Origin: Jejubacter sp036620675
GTDB lineage: Bacteria; Pseudomonadota; Gammaproteobacteria; Enterobacterales; Enterobacteriaceae
DNA: 45,863 bases
NCBI GenBank assembly: GCA_036620675.1
Contig: JAZHEE010000033.1
Strand: one strand, 5' to 3'
In this document: positions 1 through 7,969 of the stretch, one piece after another
How the letters are laid out: each line of letters opens with the position of its first letter
Numbering within the stretch: the stretch's first letter is position 1
Translations under genes and position numbers: made by a program
Notes under the pieces: generated by a model
Databases searched by the model: none
Told to the model about the DNA's origin: nothing
The model's input: only the letters and a program-made list of their open reading frames with translations

Positions 1-80
1 CATAATGTCACCTGTTTTTGTCTATGAGGCGATGATATCACCTCTGTTCAGGTGGCCAGATTAACTATGCCACTACACTC
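1..80. mobile_element. Possible end of an insertion sequence (partial)
   Basis: The hydrolase reading frame is family-like down to about position 81 and then turns into unrelated residues. Read on the minus strand, the foreign DNA starts with TGTAGTGGCATAG, and many insertion sequences begin with TG. It contains two similar 12-mers on the plus strand, ATAATGTCACCT at 2-13 and ATGATATCACCT at 32-43 (10 of 12 identical). Repeated blocks near the tip are known from IS21-type ends. No transposase lies inside the window, so the element and its family are inferred only. Confidence 0.4.
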
Positions 81-803
81 CTTCTTACCGGCGTAGGTCT
101 TAATAAAGTAAGAGAAGAACAGCGCAGGGTCTGCCGCGATCTGTTTTTCAGCAATATCGCCAAAGCTGAAGTAGCCAAAGTGCCATCCCAGACCTGGGCC
201 ATCAGGTGTGTAGCCGGGGTAGGTAAACATCGCCTTATCCGGAATCGGGGAATCCATAAATACCACTTTCTTAATATAACCCTGGTTGTTTGCGACCAGC
301 GGATAAGAAGCGGAATTGCCCAGGTCGTGGCTGACAAAATAGATGGGTTCGTTGCCGACAATTTGCTTAATGGCCGTCAGCAGAATGCGTGAAACGTTTT
401 CCGCTGAATAGTCGTCACCGCTAATGGACGATGATTGGCCAAGACCAGGTAAATCGATGGCAATAACTTTATGGTCAGCCTGGAATTTTTCCATCACCGG
501 CTCCCACATTTTCCAGGTGGAGCCAAAACCGTGCAGAAAGACTATTGGAGTACCATGGGTTCCACCTTCAACATAGTGCAGACGAACCCCGTCCACGTTG
601 ATGAAGTTGCTGTGCAGGGTTTTGGCATACGCGTACTGGCCGCGTTTTTCCTGTTTGACTTTATCAAACTGCTGTTGCGATACGGCAGGCGGTGTATCGA
701 TAGATTTCAGGTTAGGATCGAATTCAGCATGTGCGGCACTAAGCGCCCCAACATTCAGTGCTGCTGCTATTATGGCAGCCAGTAAGCGATTCTTTTGGTT
801 CAT
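48..803 (-). pseudogene. Secreted alpha/beta hydrolase, 3' end lost
   Basis: This is an alpha/beta-hydrolase-fold protein of the epoxide hydrolase / haloalkane dehalogenase type. From the ATG at 803 it has a signal peptide (hydrophobic stretch ending SAAHA), an HGFGSTWKMW oxyanion-hole segment and a DLPGLGQS loop. At the nucleophile elbow it has SHDLGNS, which places Asp where the nucleophile is expected. The start at 803 is preferred because AAAGG lies about 8 bases upstream; the frame extends further but without a signal peptide at its start. The frame matches the family up to TYAGKKE and then runs into about nine foreign residues before a stop at 48. The C-terminal third, which should carry the catalytic His, is missing. 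The product is probably inactive. Its substrate is unknown. Confidence 0.7.
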
Positions 804-951
804 TGCGGTAGCCTTTGTACGTTTCATATTTGCTGAAAAAATAGGTTCAGCGTTGTTTTTACTGCAAATATTAAAGCCATTGGGAAGGGGATGCGCCGTG
901 TGTGCGATATTCCCTCTGGTTTCTGTATTGAATGATATAGAATGTGATATT

Positions 952-961
952 TTGGCGCCAA
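952..961. promoter_or_regulatory. Palindrome in the hydrolase/TetR divergent promoter region
   Basis: TTGGCGCCAA is a perfect 10-bp palindrome 34 bp upstream of the TetR-type start codon, in the 192-bp gap between the divergent genes. TetR proteins usually bind such palindromes and repress themselves and the neighbour. The operator role is inferred. Confidence 0.3.
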
Positions 962-995
962 TGATTTTTGTATCAATCGATAAAAATGGTGGGTT

Positions 996-1595
996 ATGCA
1001 CAGAGGTACAGTTCAGAAGGGAAGACCCCGGGACTTTGACAGAGACGTTGCCTTAGAAAAAGCGATGGAGACGTTCTGGCTTTATGGCTATGAAGGCACT
1101 TCGCTGTCTCAACTGACCAGCGCGATGGATATCCGTCCACCCAGCCTGTATGCGGCGTTTGGTAGTAAAGAAAAACTCTTTCTGGAGTCGGTAAACCTGT
1201 ATCTTCAGCGTTATGGGGCTTATCGCGAAACGGCATTAGCGCACTCGGCGACGGCAAAAGAGGGCATAGAGGTGCTGTTCGAACGCACTATTCAGCAATT
1301 TTTCGCCGGTCGCGATCATAAAGGCTGTTTTGTCGTGCTGACCGCCCTGAGCGGCTCTCAGGATAGTTCCGAAGTGCAGCAGTTCCTTAGCGCGGAGCGG
1401 CGCCGTACGGTACAGCTCTTTAAGGCGCGCCTGGAACAGGGAAAAGTGGCGGGTGATATCGCTGCGCAGACGGATGTTGATGCGCTGGCCGAGTATTTTA
1501 CCGCGCTACTGTTTGGACTCACTATCCAGATCAGGGATGGCCTGGATGAAGCATCGGCCAGATCCCTGGTCGCGGTGGCACTTTCGGTACTGTAA
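996..1595 (+). CDS. TetR/AcrR family transcriptional regulator
   Basis: A 199-residue protein with an N-terminal TetR helix-turn-helix at about residues 15-60. The recognisable pieces are GRPRDFDRDVALEKAMETFW, then YEGTSLSQLTSAMDI and PPSLYAAFGSKEKLF. The remaining roughly 140 residues form the helical ligand-binding and dimerisation domain, with a short cysteine-containing strand (HKGCFVVLTA) often seen in this subgroup. The gene is divergent from the broken hydrolase, the usual arrangement of a local repressor and its target. If that was its target, the regulator has been left without an intact partner. The ligand cannot be predicted. Confidence 0.85.
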   Translation: MHRGTVQKGRPRDFDRDVALEKAMETFWLYGYEGTSLSQLTSAMDIRPPSLYAAFGSKEKLFLESVNLYLQRYGAYRETALAHSATAKEGIEVLFERTIQQFFAGRDHKGCFVVLTALSGSQDSSEVQQFLSAERRRTVQLFKARLEQGKVAGDIAAQTDVDALAEYFTALLFGLTIQIRDGLDEASARSLVAVALSVL

Positions 1596-1996
1596 CCCTT
1601 TATTATCCGGCGGGTGAGGTGTTATTCCGCGCTGTCATCCGTGGTTAGCCAACTCTGCGCGGGGCTGTTCGTCTTCCCGGGAGCCACGCCGCCGGATCGG
1701 GATATGAGCAGGGCGGCCAGCAACCAGAGTCCGCAGGTTATCGTGGACGATAACATCCTGGTGACCGGCGTGCGCGCCCATCTGCGCTTTGTGATGGACT
1801 ACCTGCGAATCCGGGATAACGCCGCACCGGGCGCGTAAACGGTAAGCGGCCGGGGAAGGCTGGCCGCTGCTTTCCTTTTTCTACCGTCCTGCCATCAGAG
1901 TGCTATGATATCCGCCTCTTCTTCATGGTTTGCCTGAGCGGTAAACAACGGACCTTCCCGCGGCCCGCCCAGGTGGATGTTTTTAAGGTCACTCAG
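1596..1996. other. Intergenic region between the TetR gene and gss
   Basis: About 400 bp with no convincing gene. A 74-codon open frame (1614-1838, GTG start) is present but has no ribosome binding site and no recognisable homology. It stops just before the terminator at 1845. The gss promoter probably lies in the last 120 bp, but I cannot place it. Confidence 0.4.
1845..1881 (+). terminator. Rho-independent terminator after the TetR gene
   Basis: A perfect 7-bp stem (AGCGGCC at 1845-1851, GGCCGCT at 1862-1868) with a 10-nt loop is followed by a T-rich tract (1871-1880). Confidence 0.6.
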
Positions 1997-3874
1997 ATGA
2001 GCACAGGAACAAAAAACAGCGACGCCCCTTTTGGCACGCTGTTGGGCTATGCCCCTGGCGGCGTGGCGATTTACTCTTCCAATTACAGCAACCTGACGCC
2101 TGCGCAGCGCCGAGATAAGACGGCGTTTCACAGCTATATCGGCAATGAGTACATGGGCCACAAGTGGCAGTGCGTGGAATTTTCGCGCCGCTTCCTGTTC
2201 CTGACCTATGGCATGGTGTTTACCGATGTCGGCATGGCCTGGGAGATCTTCTCGCTGCGCTTTTTACGCGAAGTGGTTAACGACAATATTCTGCCGCTGC
2301 AGGCGTTCGCTAACGGCTCCCGGCGTCCGCCGGAAGCCGGTTCGCTGCTTATCTGGGCGCAGGGCGGGGAATTCGATGAAACCGGCCATGTAGCGGTAAT
2401 CACCCAACTGGTGGGTAATAAGGTGCGTATCGCCGAGCAGAATGTGATTCACCATCCGCTGCCGCCCGGCCAGCAGTGGACCCGCGAGCTGACGCTGGTG
2501 GTGGAAGAGGGCCATTACACCATTCGGGATACCTTTGACGACACCACCATTCTTGGCTGGATGATTCAGACCGCCGATACTCGCTACAGCCTGCCACAGC
2601 CGGCGCTGGCGGCACCGGAAATGGCTATCCGCGGCGCGCGTCTGGAAAATCGCGGCCAGTTCGACGGCCCCTGGCTTAACGAGCAGGATCCGCTGCAGCG
2701 CGCTTACGTACACGCCAATGGGCAGACCATCAATCAGGATCCGTATCACTACTATCAGATTTCTGAAAGTGCGGAGCAGGAACTGATAAAGGCCACCAAC
2801 GAAACGCATCTGATGTATCTGCACGCCACCGACAAGGTACTGAAAGATGACAGCCTGCTGGCGTTGTTCGATATCCCGAAAATTCTCTGGCCGCGCCTGC
2901 GTCTGTCGTGGCAGAGGCGGCGCCACCATATGGTAACCGGTCGCCTGGACTTCTGTATGGATGAGCGCGGCCTGAAGGTTTACGAATACAACGCCGATTC
3001 CGCCTCCTGCCATACCGAAGCCGGGCTGATTCTGGAACAGTGGGTCAAAGCGGGCGGCTGTGCCACGGGCTATAACCCGGCCCAGGGACTGCTGGACGAA
3101 CTGGCGGACGCCTGGCAGCACAGCCGGGCGCGCTCCTTTGTCCACATCATGCAGGATAAAGATCCGGAAGAGGATTACCACGCGCAGTTTATGCAGCGGT
3201 CGCTGGCGCAGGCCGGTTTTGACAGCAAGATTCTGTATGGCCTGGACGAACTGGCCTGGAACGCCACCGGCCAGCTTATCGACGGCGACGGGCGGCTGGT
3301 GAACTGCGTCTGGAAGACCTGGGCCTGGGAGACGGCGCTGGAGCAGGTGCGTGAAGTCAGCGAGCAGGAGTATGCCGCGGTACCGATCCGCACCGGGCAT
3401 CCGCGCAACGAGGTGCGGCTGATCGACGTTCTGCTGCGCCCGGAGGTGCTGGTGTTCGAACCGCTGTGGACGGTGATCCCGGGCAACAAGGCGATCCTGC
3501 CGGTGCTCTGGTCGCTGTTCCCCAACCACCGCTATCTGCTGGATACCGACTTCGAAGTGAACGGCGAACTGGCGCAGACCGGCTATGCGGTGAAGCCGAT
3601 CTCCGGGCGCTGCGGCAATAATATCGATCTGATCAGCCGCCACGAAGAGCTACTGGATAAAACCAGCGGTAAGTTCAGCGATCGCAAAAATATCTATCAG
3701 CAGCTCTGGTGCCTGCCGAAGGTCGACGGTAAATATATTCAGGTTTGCACCTTCACCGTGGGCGGCAGCTACGGCGGCGCCTGCCTGCGCGGCGATACCT
3801 CTATGGTTATCAAGAAAGAGAGCGATATCGAACCGTTGGTGGTGGTGAAGGACCGGGCCTTTTTCCGGAATTAA
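1997..3874 (+). CDS. gss: Bifunctional glutathionylspermidine synthetase/amidase
   Basis: This enzyme joins glutathione to spermidine using ATP and, through a separate domain, hydrolyses the amide again. The 625-residue protein is close in length and sequence to E. coli Gss (619 aa). The N-terminal CHAP amidase domain covers residues 1 to about 195. Its catalytic Cys59 (GHKWQCVEF), His131 (ETGHVAVI) and Glu147 (RIAEQNV) fall at exactly the E. coli positions. The C-terminal ATP-grasp-type synthetase domain includes YEYNADSASCHTEAG and the conserved end CLRGDTSMVIKKESDIEPL. The ATG at 1997 is chosen because the protein then aligns from its first residues with E. coli Gss; an in-frame ATG 24 codons upstream adds unrelated sequence. 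A strong terminator follows. Confidence 0.97.
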   Translation: MSTGTKNSDAPFGTLLGYAPGGVAIYSSNYSNLTPAQRRDKTAFHSYIGNEYMGHKWQCVEFSRRFLFLTYGMVFTDVGMAWEIFSLRFLREVVNDNILPLQAFANGSRRPPEAGSLLIWAQGGEFDETGHVAVITQLVGNKVRIAEQNVIHHPLPPGQQWTRELTLVVEEGHYTIRDTFDDTTILGWMIQTADTRYSLPQPALAAPEMAIRGARLENRGQFDGPWLNEQDPLQRAYVHANGQTINQDPYHYYQISESAEQELIKATNETHLMYLHATDKVLKDDSLLALFDIPKILWPRLRLSWQRRRHHMVTGRLDFCMDERGLKVYEYNADSASCHTEAGLILEQWVKAGGCATGYNPAQGLLDELADAWQHSRARSFVHIMQDKDPEEDYHAQFMQRSLAQAGFDSKILYGLDELAWNATGQLIDGDGRLVNCVWKTWAWETALEQVREVSEQEYAAVPIRTGHPRNEVRLIDVLLRPEVLVFEPLWTVIPGNKAILPVLWSLFPNHRYLLDTDFEVNGELAQTGYAVKPISGRCGNNIDLISRHEELLDKTSGKFSDRKNIYQQLWCLPKVDGKYIQVCTFTVGGSYGGACLRGDTSMVIKKESDIEPLVVVKDRAFFRN

Positions 3875-3899
3875 CCATGCTCCTTACCGAAGAGCAGCA

Positions 3900-3930
3900 G
3901 CCGTTACGCTTTTCGCGTAACGGCTTTTTT
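3900..3930 (+). terminator. Rho-independent terminator of gss
   Basis: A perfect 10-bp stem (GCCGTTACGC at 3900-3909 and GCGTAACGGC at 3915-3924) with a 5-nt loop is followed by six T. It overlaps the 3' end of the convergent dcuR reading frame. Confidence 0.9.
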
Positions 3931-4656
3931 ATCGCCCTGGCGACAGTACTGCTTAAGCAGTCCGATATGTTGCGTCTGCGCCTGGTAGCGGTAGAGGGGT
4001 CGGCCGGTAGCACCGTAGTGGATGGTGGTCTCCAGAATATGAATCTGCGCCAGCCAGATCAGATACTTACGGCAGGAAACCCGGGATATACCCACCGCGT
4101 TTGCCAGCTCGTCGGTTGAAAATTCAGTCTGGGGATGGGCGTCGATCCACTGGCACAGGGTACTCAGGGTCTGAGCCGTTAGCCCCTTTGGCAACTGCCG
4201 GCTGTTGGTGGCCTCCGGCGCGTTGCCGTGCAGCAGGCGATCGATATCCGCCTGCTCGTAGTAGTCGTGGTTCTTCATCTGGTTTTTGCGAACCCGCCAG
4301 GCGGTCAGCGCCTCTTCAAAGCGCGGAAACTGGAAGGGTTTAATCAGATAGTCCACCACTCCGTAGTGCAGTGAAGTCTGGATTGTGGCGCTGTCGGAAG
4401 CCGATGAAATCATGATCACATCGATAGGGCGGCCGCTGGCGCGGATAGCTGGCAGTAGCTCCAGTCCGCTGTCTTGCTGCATATACACGTCCAGCAGCAC
4501 CAGATCAACGGGCAGGGTGGGATCGTTGAGCATCTCCCGCGCCTGGGCAAGCGTGGCGGCGACTCTGCAGCAGTGAAAACCCTGGACTCTGGCGACGTAG
4601 CAGCGGTTCAGCTCCGCCACCATAGCGTCATCATCGACGATTAAAACATTTATCAC
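3904..4656 (-). CDS. dcuR: Response regulator DcuR of the C4-dicarboxylate two-component system
   Basis: Phosphorylated by DcuS, DcuR activates fumarate and succinate transport and respiration genes in E. coli (dcuB, fumB, frdABCD, dctA). The receiver domain (residues 1 to about 120) has the acidic pair DDD at 8-10, phospho-acceptor Asp56 (LLDVYM) and the Lys of DYLIKPF. A CitB-type HTH follows, with the conserved FSTDELANAVGISRVSCRKY. The protein is 250 residues against 239 in E. coli. The extra C-terminal residues after LLKQYC (RQGDKKAVTRKA) are encoded inside the convergent gss terminator. The gene overlaps dcuS by 4 bases (ATGA), so the pair is translationally coupled. None of the target transport or respiration genes is in the window. 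Confidence 0.96.
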   Translation of the reverse strand: MINVLIVDDDAMVAELNRCYVARVQGFHCCRVAATLAQAREMLNDPTLPVDLVLLDVYMQQDSGLELLPAIRASGRPIDVIMISSASDSATIQTSLHYGVVDYLIKPFQFPRFEEALTAWRVRKNQMKNHDYYEQADIDRLLHGNAPEATNSRQLPKGLTAQTLSTLCQWIDAHPQTEFSTDELANAVGISRVSCRKYLIWLAQIHILETTIHYGATGRPLYRYQAQTQHIGLLKQYCRQGDKKAVTRKA

Positions 4657-6257
4657 CTACTGCTCCTTGCTCCGTCCCAGGGGATACGGGCGAAAAACTG
4701 GGTAAAGACGCCAGGCTCAGATTCCACGCTCAGGCTACCGCCCAGGTTTTCCAGCTGCTGGCGGGCCAGAAACAGCCCCAGACCGCGGTTATGGCCTTTG
4801 GTTGAGTAGCCTTTATCGAAGATAGCGTTGGTATGCTGCGGCGCGATGCCGGAGCCGTCATCGCTGACTTCGCAGTTCAGCCAGCCGTTCTGGTCGTGCA
4901 GCAGCAGGCTGATTTCGCCTTCCGGCTGGTCGGCCATGGCGTCCAGCGCATTTTCGATCAGATTGCCGAGCACGGTCACCAGCGCGGCTACCTGCTGTTC
5001 GTTGGGATTATCCGGCACCCGACTCTCTTCCGCCAGCGTCAGGCTGTGCCCGGCGTCGCGGGCACGGCCTGTTTTGCCCAGCAGGAATCCGGCCACGACC
5101 GGCGAGCGGATCTGGCGCTGAATGGCGCCGATATCGGTCTGATAGTGGCTGGCGGTCTGAATCACGTACTGCTCCAGTTTGTCGTAACGCTTCATGTTCA
5201 GCAGGCCAAGAATCACATGTAGTTTATTCATAAATTCGTGGGAGTGAGCACGCAATGCGTCTATGTAGTTGACCATGCCGTCCAGTCGCCGGGTCAGTTG
5301 GTCGATCTCGGTTTTGTCGCGAAAGGTGCAGATGGCGCCGATAATTCGGTTGTTGCTGCGCACCGGTACGGTATTGCAGAGCAGCAGGCGGCCGTAGTCG
5401 TTGACTTCGCGATCCTGGTGGGGCAGGCCGCTTTTCAGTACCTCGTTCAGGCCATCCAGCAGCGGAGCATGATCGCCATTGCCGGCGCTGGCGGACTGCA
5501 GCATCCGGCGGGCGGCATGGTTGAATAGCGTGACCCGGCCCCGGGCGTCGATAGCGATAACTCCTTCCTTCAGGGAATGCAGCATCGCCTGGCGCTGTTC
5601 GAACAGGCGGGAGATCTCGTAAGGCTCCAGCCCGAACAGAATGCGTTTAAGCACCCGTACCAGTGCCTGGATGCCCAGCGCTCCCACCAGGATACAGAAC
5701 AGCAGCGCCCACAGAATATTCCAGCGGCTGTGGTTGATCTGCTCAGCGATGCCGCTCAGGGAAAGGCCGACAATCACCACGCCGAGCTGGCGGTGGTGCT
5801 CATCATAGACCGGGGTAAAAGCGCGCAGCGCCTGGGCCAGGACGCCGCGGTTTACTGCGATATTCTCTTTACCCTGAAGCGCCGGCGCCAGATCCTCGCC
5901 GATAAAAGCTTTGCCGATGAGTTCAGGATTGGGATGTGAATAGCGAATGCCGCGCATATCGGTGACGATTGCATAGAGCAGGCCGTTGCGTTGCGCCACC
6001 CGGTGCGCCAGGGGCGGAATGCTATTGCGGTTCGGGGACTGGCTCAGGCCACGCCTGACCTCCGGCGCGTCGGCCAGGGTTCGGGCGACGGCAAGGGCGG
6101 TTTCCTTTACGCCGTCATAAGTGGCCCGGCTAATCTGAATAAAGTAGAGCGTGAACACCACCAACAGTACCGGGATCACCACGCTACAGACCATGAGCGT
6201 AACCGCCGTGCTGAGCTTCATCGGACGCTGCTGCTGGAGTTGTTGTAAATCGCTCAT
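4653..6257 (-). CDS. dcuS: Sensor histidine kinase DcuS for C4-dicarboxylates and citrate
   Basis: A membrane-bound sensor of external fumarate, succinate or malate that phosphorylates DcuR. The order is: first membrane helix (about residues 15-40), periplasmic PAS sensor domain with the RYSHP substrate-binding motif and VNRGVLAQALRAFTP, second helix (about 180-200), cytoplasmic PAS domain, and kinase. The phospho-acceptor is His340 in SHEFMNKLH, followed by an N box (NLIENALDAM) and glycine-rich ATP-lid motifs (DDGSGIAP, GLGLFLARQQ). The ATG at 6257 is chosen (534 aa; E. coli 543) because GGAG lies 6-9 bases upstream. A TTG at 6275 has no ribosome binding site. The gap to the divergent murQ-like gene is 204 bp. 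Confidence 0.96.
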   Translation of the reverse strand: MSDLQQLQQQRPMKLSTAVTLMVCSVVIPVLLVVFTLYFIQISRATYDGVKETALAVARTLADAPEVRRGLSQSPNRNSIPPLAHRVAQRNGLLYAIVTDMRGIRYSHPNPELIGKAFIGEDLAPALQGKENIAVNRGVLAQALRAFTPVYDEHHRQLGVVIVGLSLSGIAEQINHSRWNILWALLFCILVGALGIQALVRVLKRILFGLEPYEISRLFEQRQAMLHSLKEGVIAIDARGRVTLFNHAARRMLQSASAGNGDHAPLLDGLNEVLKSGLPHQDREVNDYGRLLLCNTVPVRSNNRIIGAICTFRDKTEIDQLTRRLDGMVNYIDALRAHSHEFMNKLHVILGLLNMKRYDKLEQYVIQTASHYQTDIGAIQRQIRSPVVAGFLLGKTGRARDAGHSLTLAEESRVPDNPNEQQVAALVTVLGNLIENALDAMADQPEGEISLLLHDQNGWLNCEVSDDGSGIAPQHTNAIFDKGYSTKGHNRGLGLFLARQQLENLGGSLSVESEPGVFTQFFARIPWDGARSSR

Positions 6258-6461
6258 CGACGCTCCGGCGGACAATATAAAAGGCTAATTATACCGCCAG
6301 CGGGGCGCACTGAAAGTCGAACAGGAAATCGCTGATTGGGATTCAGCCTGTGCACCAGCCCGCAAATGGTGCGGAAAGGGCTAAGTATTCGTGACCGAAT
6401 TCGCATGTCGATATAAGGAAATTCTTTATAGTGAAGGGCAGTTACGACTAAAGGAGGGGTT

Positions 6462-7367
6462 ATGAACAACAGTCTGAACGATAAGGTTACGGAAAGACGC
6501 AATGCCAGGACGGCGGATATCGACAGACTGTCCACCGGGGAGATGCTGGCGGTTATCCATCAGGAAGATATGCAGATCGCCAGCGCTATCGCCCCCTGTA
6601 TTCCTGACATTACGCGATTAGTGGATAACGCCGTTGCGGCCGTGAGCCGGGGCGGGCGTCTGGTACTGGTGGGCGCTGGCGCATCAGGCCGTCAGGGCAT
6701 GCTGGCGGCGGCGGAGTACGCGCCCGGCGCGGAGACTCAGATCGTGGCTCTGCTGGCTGGCGGCCCGGATGCCATGCTGAATACGTCGACCGAGGCGGCT
6801 ATGGACTATGAGCGTGGCGCGCTGGATCTGGAAGCTATCGGTTTTAACCAGCGCGATATGCTGGTGGGCCTGACCGTGAGCGGCAGAACCCCCTGGGTCT
6901 GGGGCGCCCTGCGTCACGCCTGGTCGCAGGGCGCGCCGGTGGCGGTGATTAGCGGAACACATCAGAGCGAAGCCGCCCAACTGGCGGAGATCGTCGTGGT
7001 GCCGGAAGTCGGGCCGGAAGTGGTGGCGGGATTTGGCAATCCGAAAGCGCTTATCGCCCAGAAGCTGGTGCTGAATATGGTGACTACCGGGTTGGCGGTG
7101 CGTAGCGGCCGGGTTTACGGCAACCTGCGGGTCGATCTGGAGCCGACGGGCGAGCATTGTAGCGAGCGTCAGATTGCGATTGTCATGGAAGCCGCCGACT
7201 GTTCGCGTACGGCGGCCAAAGCGGCGCTGGCGGCCTGCAACAATCACTGCAAGACCGCTATTCTGATGGCGCTGACCGGGCTGGACGCCTGGCGGGCGGG
7301 CGATCTGTTGAACCGCAATCACGGTTATCTGCGTCGGGCGACGAGGGATGTGGCGCTGGCGGGATGA
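6462..7367 (+). CDS. MurQ-like SIS-domain protein with degenerate signature
   Basis: The 301-residue protein has the length and fold signature of N-acetylmuramic acid 6-phosphate etherase, which cleaves the lactyl ether during cell-wall recycling. MurQ-like parts are the N-terminus (VTERRNARTADIDRLSTGEM), the SIS loop GAGASGRQG, Glu85 in AAAEYAP (matching the proposed catalytic Glu83 of E. coli MurQ), VSGRTPWVWGAL and GRVYGNLRVDL. Two hallmark motifs differ. EGAED, which holds the second active-site Glu, reads EAAMD with Met114. The GSTRxKAGTAQK signature reads GFGNPKALIAQK. The start has an excellent AAGGAGG. No murP or murR homologue is adjacent. It may act on another sugar phosphate or be a GckR-like binding protein. 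Confidence 0.75.
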   Translation: MNNSLNDKVTERRNARTADIDRLSTGEMLAVIHQEDMQIASAIAPCIPDITRLVDNAVAAVSRGGRLVLVGAGASGRQGMLAAAEYAPGAETQIVALLAGGPDAMLNTSTEAAMDYERGALDLEAIGFNQRDMLVGLTVSGRTPWVWGALRHAWSQGAPVAVISGTHQSEAAQLAEIVVVPEVGPEVVAGFGNPKALIAQKLVLNMVTTGLAVRSGRVYGNLRVDLEPTGEHCSERQIAIVMEAADCSRTAAKAALAACNNHCKTAILMALTGLDAWRAGDLLNRNHGYLRRATRDVALAG

Positions 7368-7393
7368 GGGTTAACCCGGCCCTTTCTCGCAGG

Positions 7394-7436
7394 AAGAGGG
7401 GAAACCAGCCACAGCCCGCGAGTCTCCCCTTTTTTA
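7394..7436 (+). terminator. Probable terminator after the murQ-like gene
   Basis: AGGGGA (7397-7402) pairs with TCCCCT (7425-7430), extended by A-T and G-T pairs, and runs into six T. The loop is long (22 nt). A competing 5-bp stem, CTCGC (7386-7390) with GCGAG (7418-7422), is mutually exclusive with it. Confidence 0.5.
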
Positions 7437-7513
7437 TTTGGGGCATGGGGAAACGACATTGTTTACAAATTTCGCCTTGCCCGCTCAGATGGCTTATTTC
7501 TATTCTTAACGCC

Positions 7514-7906
7514 ATGACAACCTCCAGTCCTTCACGCTTTCAGCGACGACGCCAGCTTAAAGCGCTGGCGTTTCTGATGCTGGCCGGCATAGCGATGATG
7601 ATTTGCCTGACCCAGCGCGCCGGCGCGCTGCGCGATCTGCAAATCACTGCGGTGAGGGTTATTCATATTGCCGGGCCCCATGCGGATAAACAGCCGCTCT
7701 CTGCGGCGCTTTCACCCTGTCAGCTTAGCGCCCACTCGCTGCTTTCGGCATCGCCGCTGTTTTTTGACGCCATAGTGCCATTGCCTGGCCTGCTGGCGCT
7801 GCTGCTTCCCGCTCCGCTCGCGCGCCGGGTGCAGCTTGTCTATGATTCGTTCCTCCTGTGGCCGCTACGGCGAATACATCTGACAAACTGTGTATTTCGG
7901 GAATAA
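7514..7906 (+). CDS. ScsA-like small membrane protein next to dsbG
   Basis: A 130-residue protein with an N-terminal membrane anchor (about residues 15-40), a periplasmic stretch and a second hydrophobic segment (about residues 80-102). It shares a clear pattern with ScsA encoded at 18054: the central motif SPCxLSAxSLLxAxPxxFD, a LLALLxPxPLxR segment, and the identical C-terminus CVFRE preceded by HL. Both conserved cysteines are retained. The start at 7514 gives a ScsA-like N-terminus, but its ribosome binding site is weak. It lies 63 bp upstream of dsbG and is probably co-transcribed. No function is established. A partner or metal/redox accessory for DsbG is inferred from position. Confidence 0.7.
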   Translation: MTTSSPSRFQRRRQLKALAFLMLAGIAMMICLTQRAGALRDLQITAVRVIHIAGPHADKQPLSAALSPCQLSAHSLLSASPLFFDAIVPLPGLLALLLPAPLARRVQLVYDSFLLWPLRRIHLTNCVFRE

Positions 7907-7969
7907 CTGACGCTGAGGTAATGATGAATAACGATCCCCCCTATGCGTAAGTTCCGTGAAGGAGAAGCA

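Noticed and set aside
1614..1838. 74-codon frame between the TetR gene and gss
   Set aside because: It starts at GTG without a ribosome binding site and has no recognisable family or composition signal. Only its position before a terminator speaks for it.
2264..3643. 459-codon open frame antisense to gss
   Set aside because: It is a mirror of the highly conserved gss coding strand in GC-rich DNA, has low-complexity composition and resembles no known protein.
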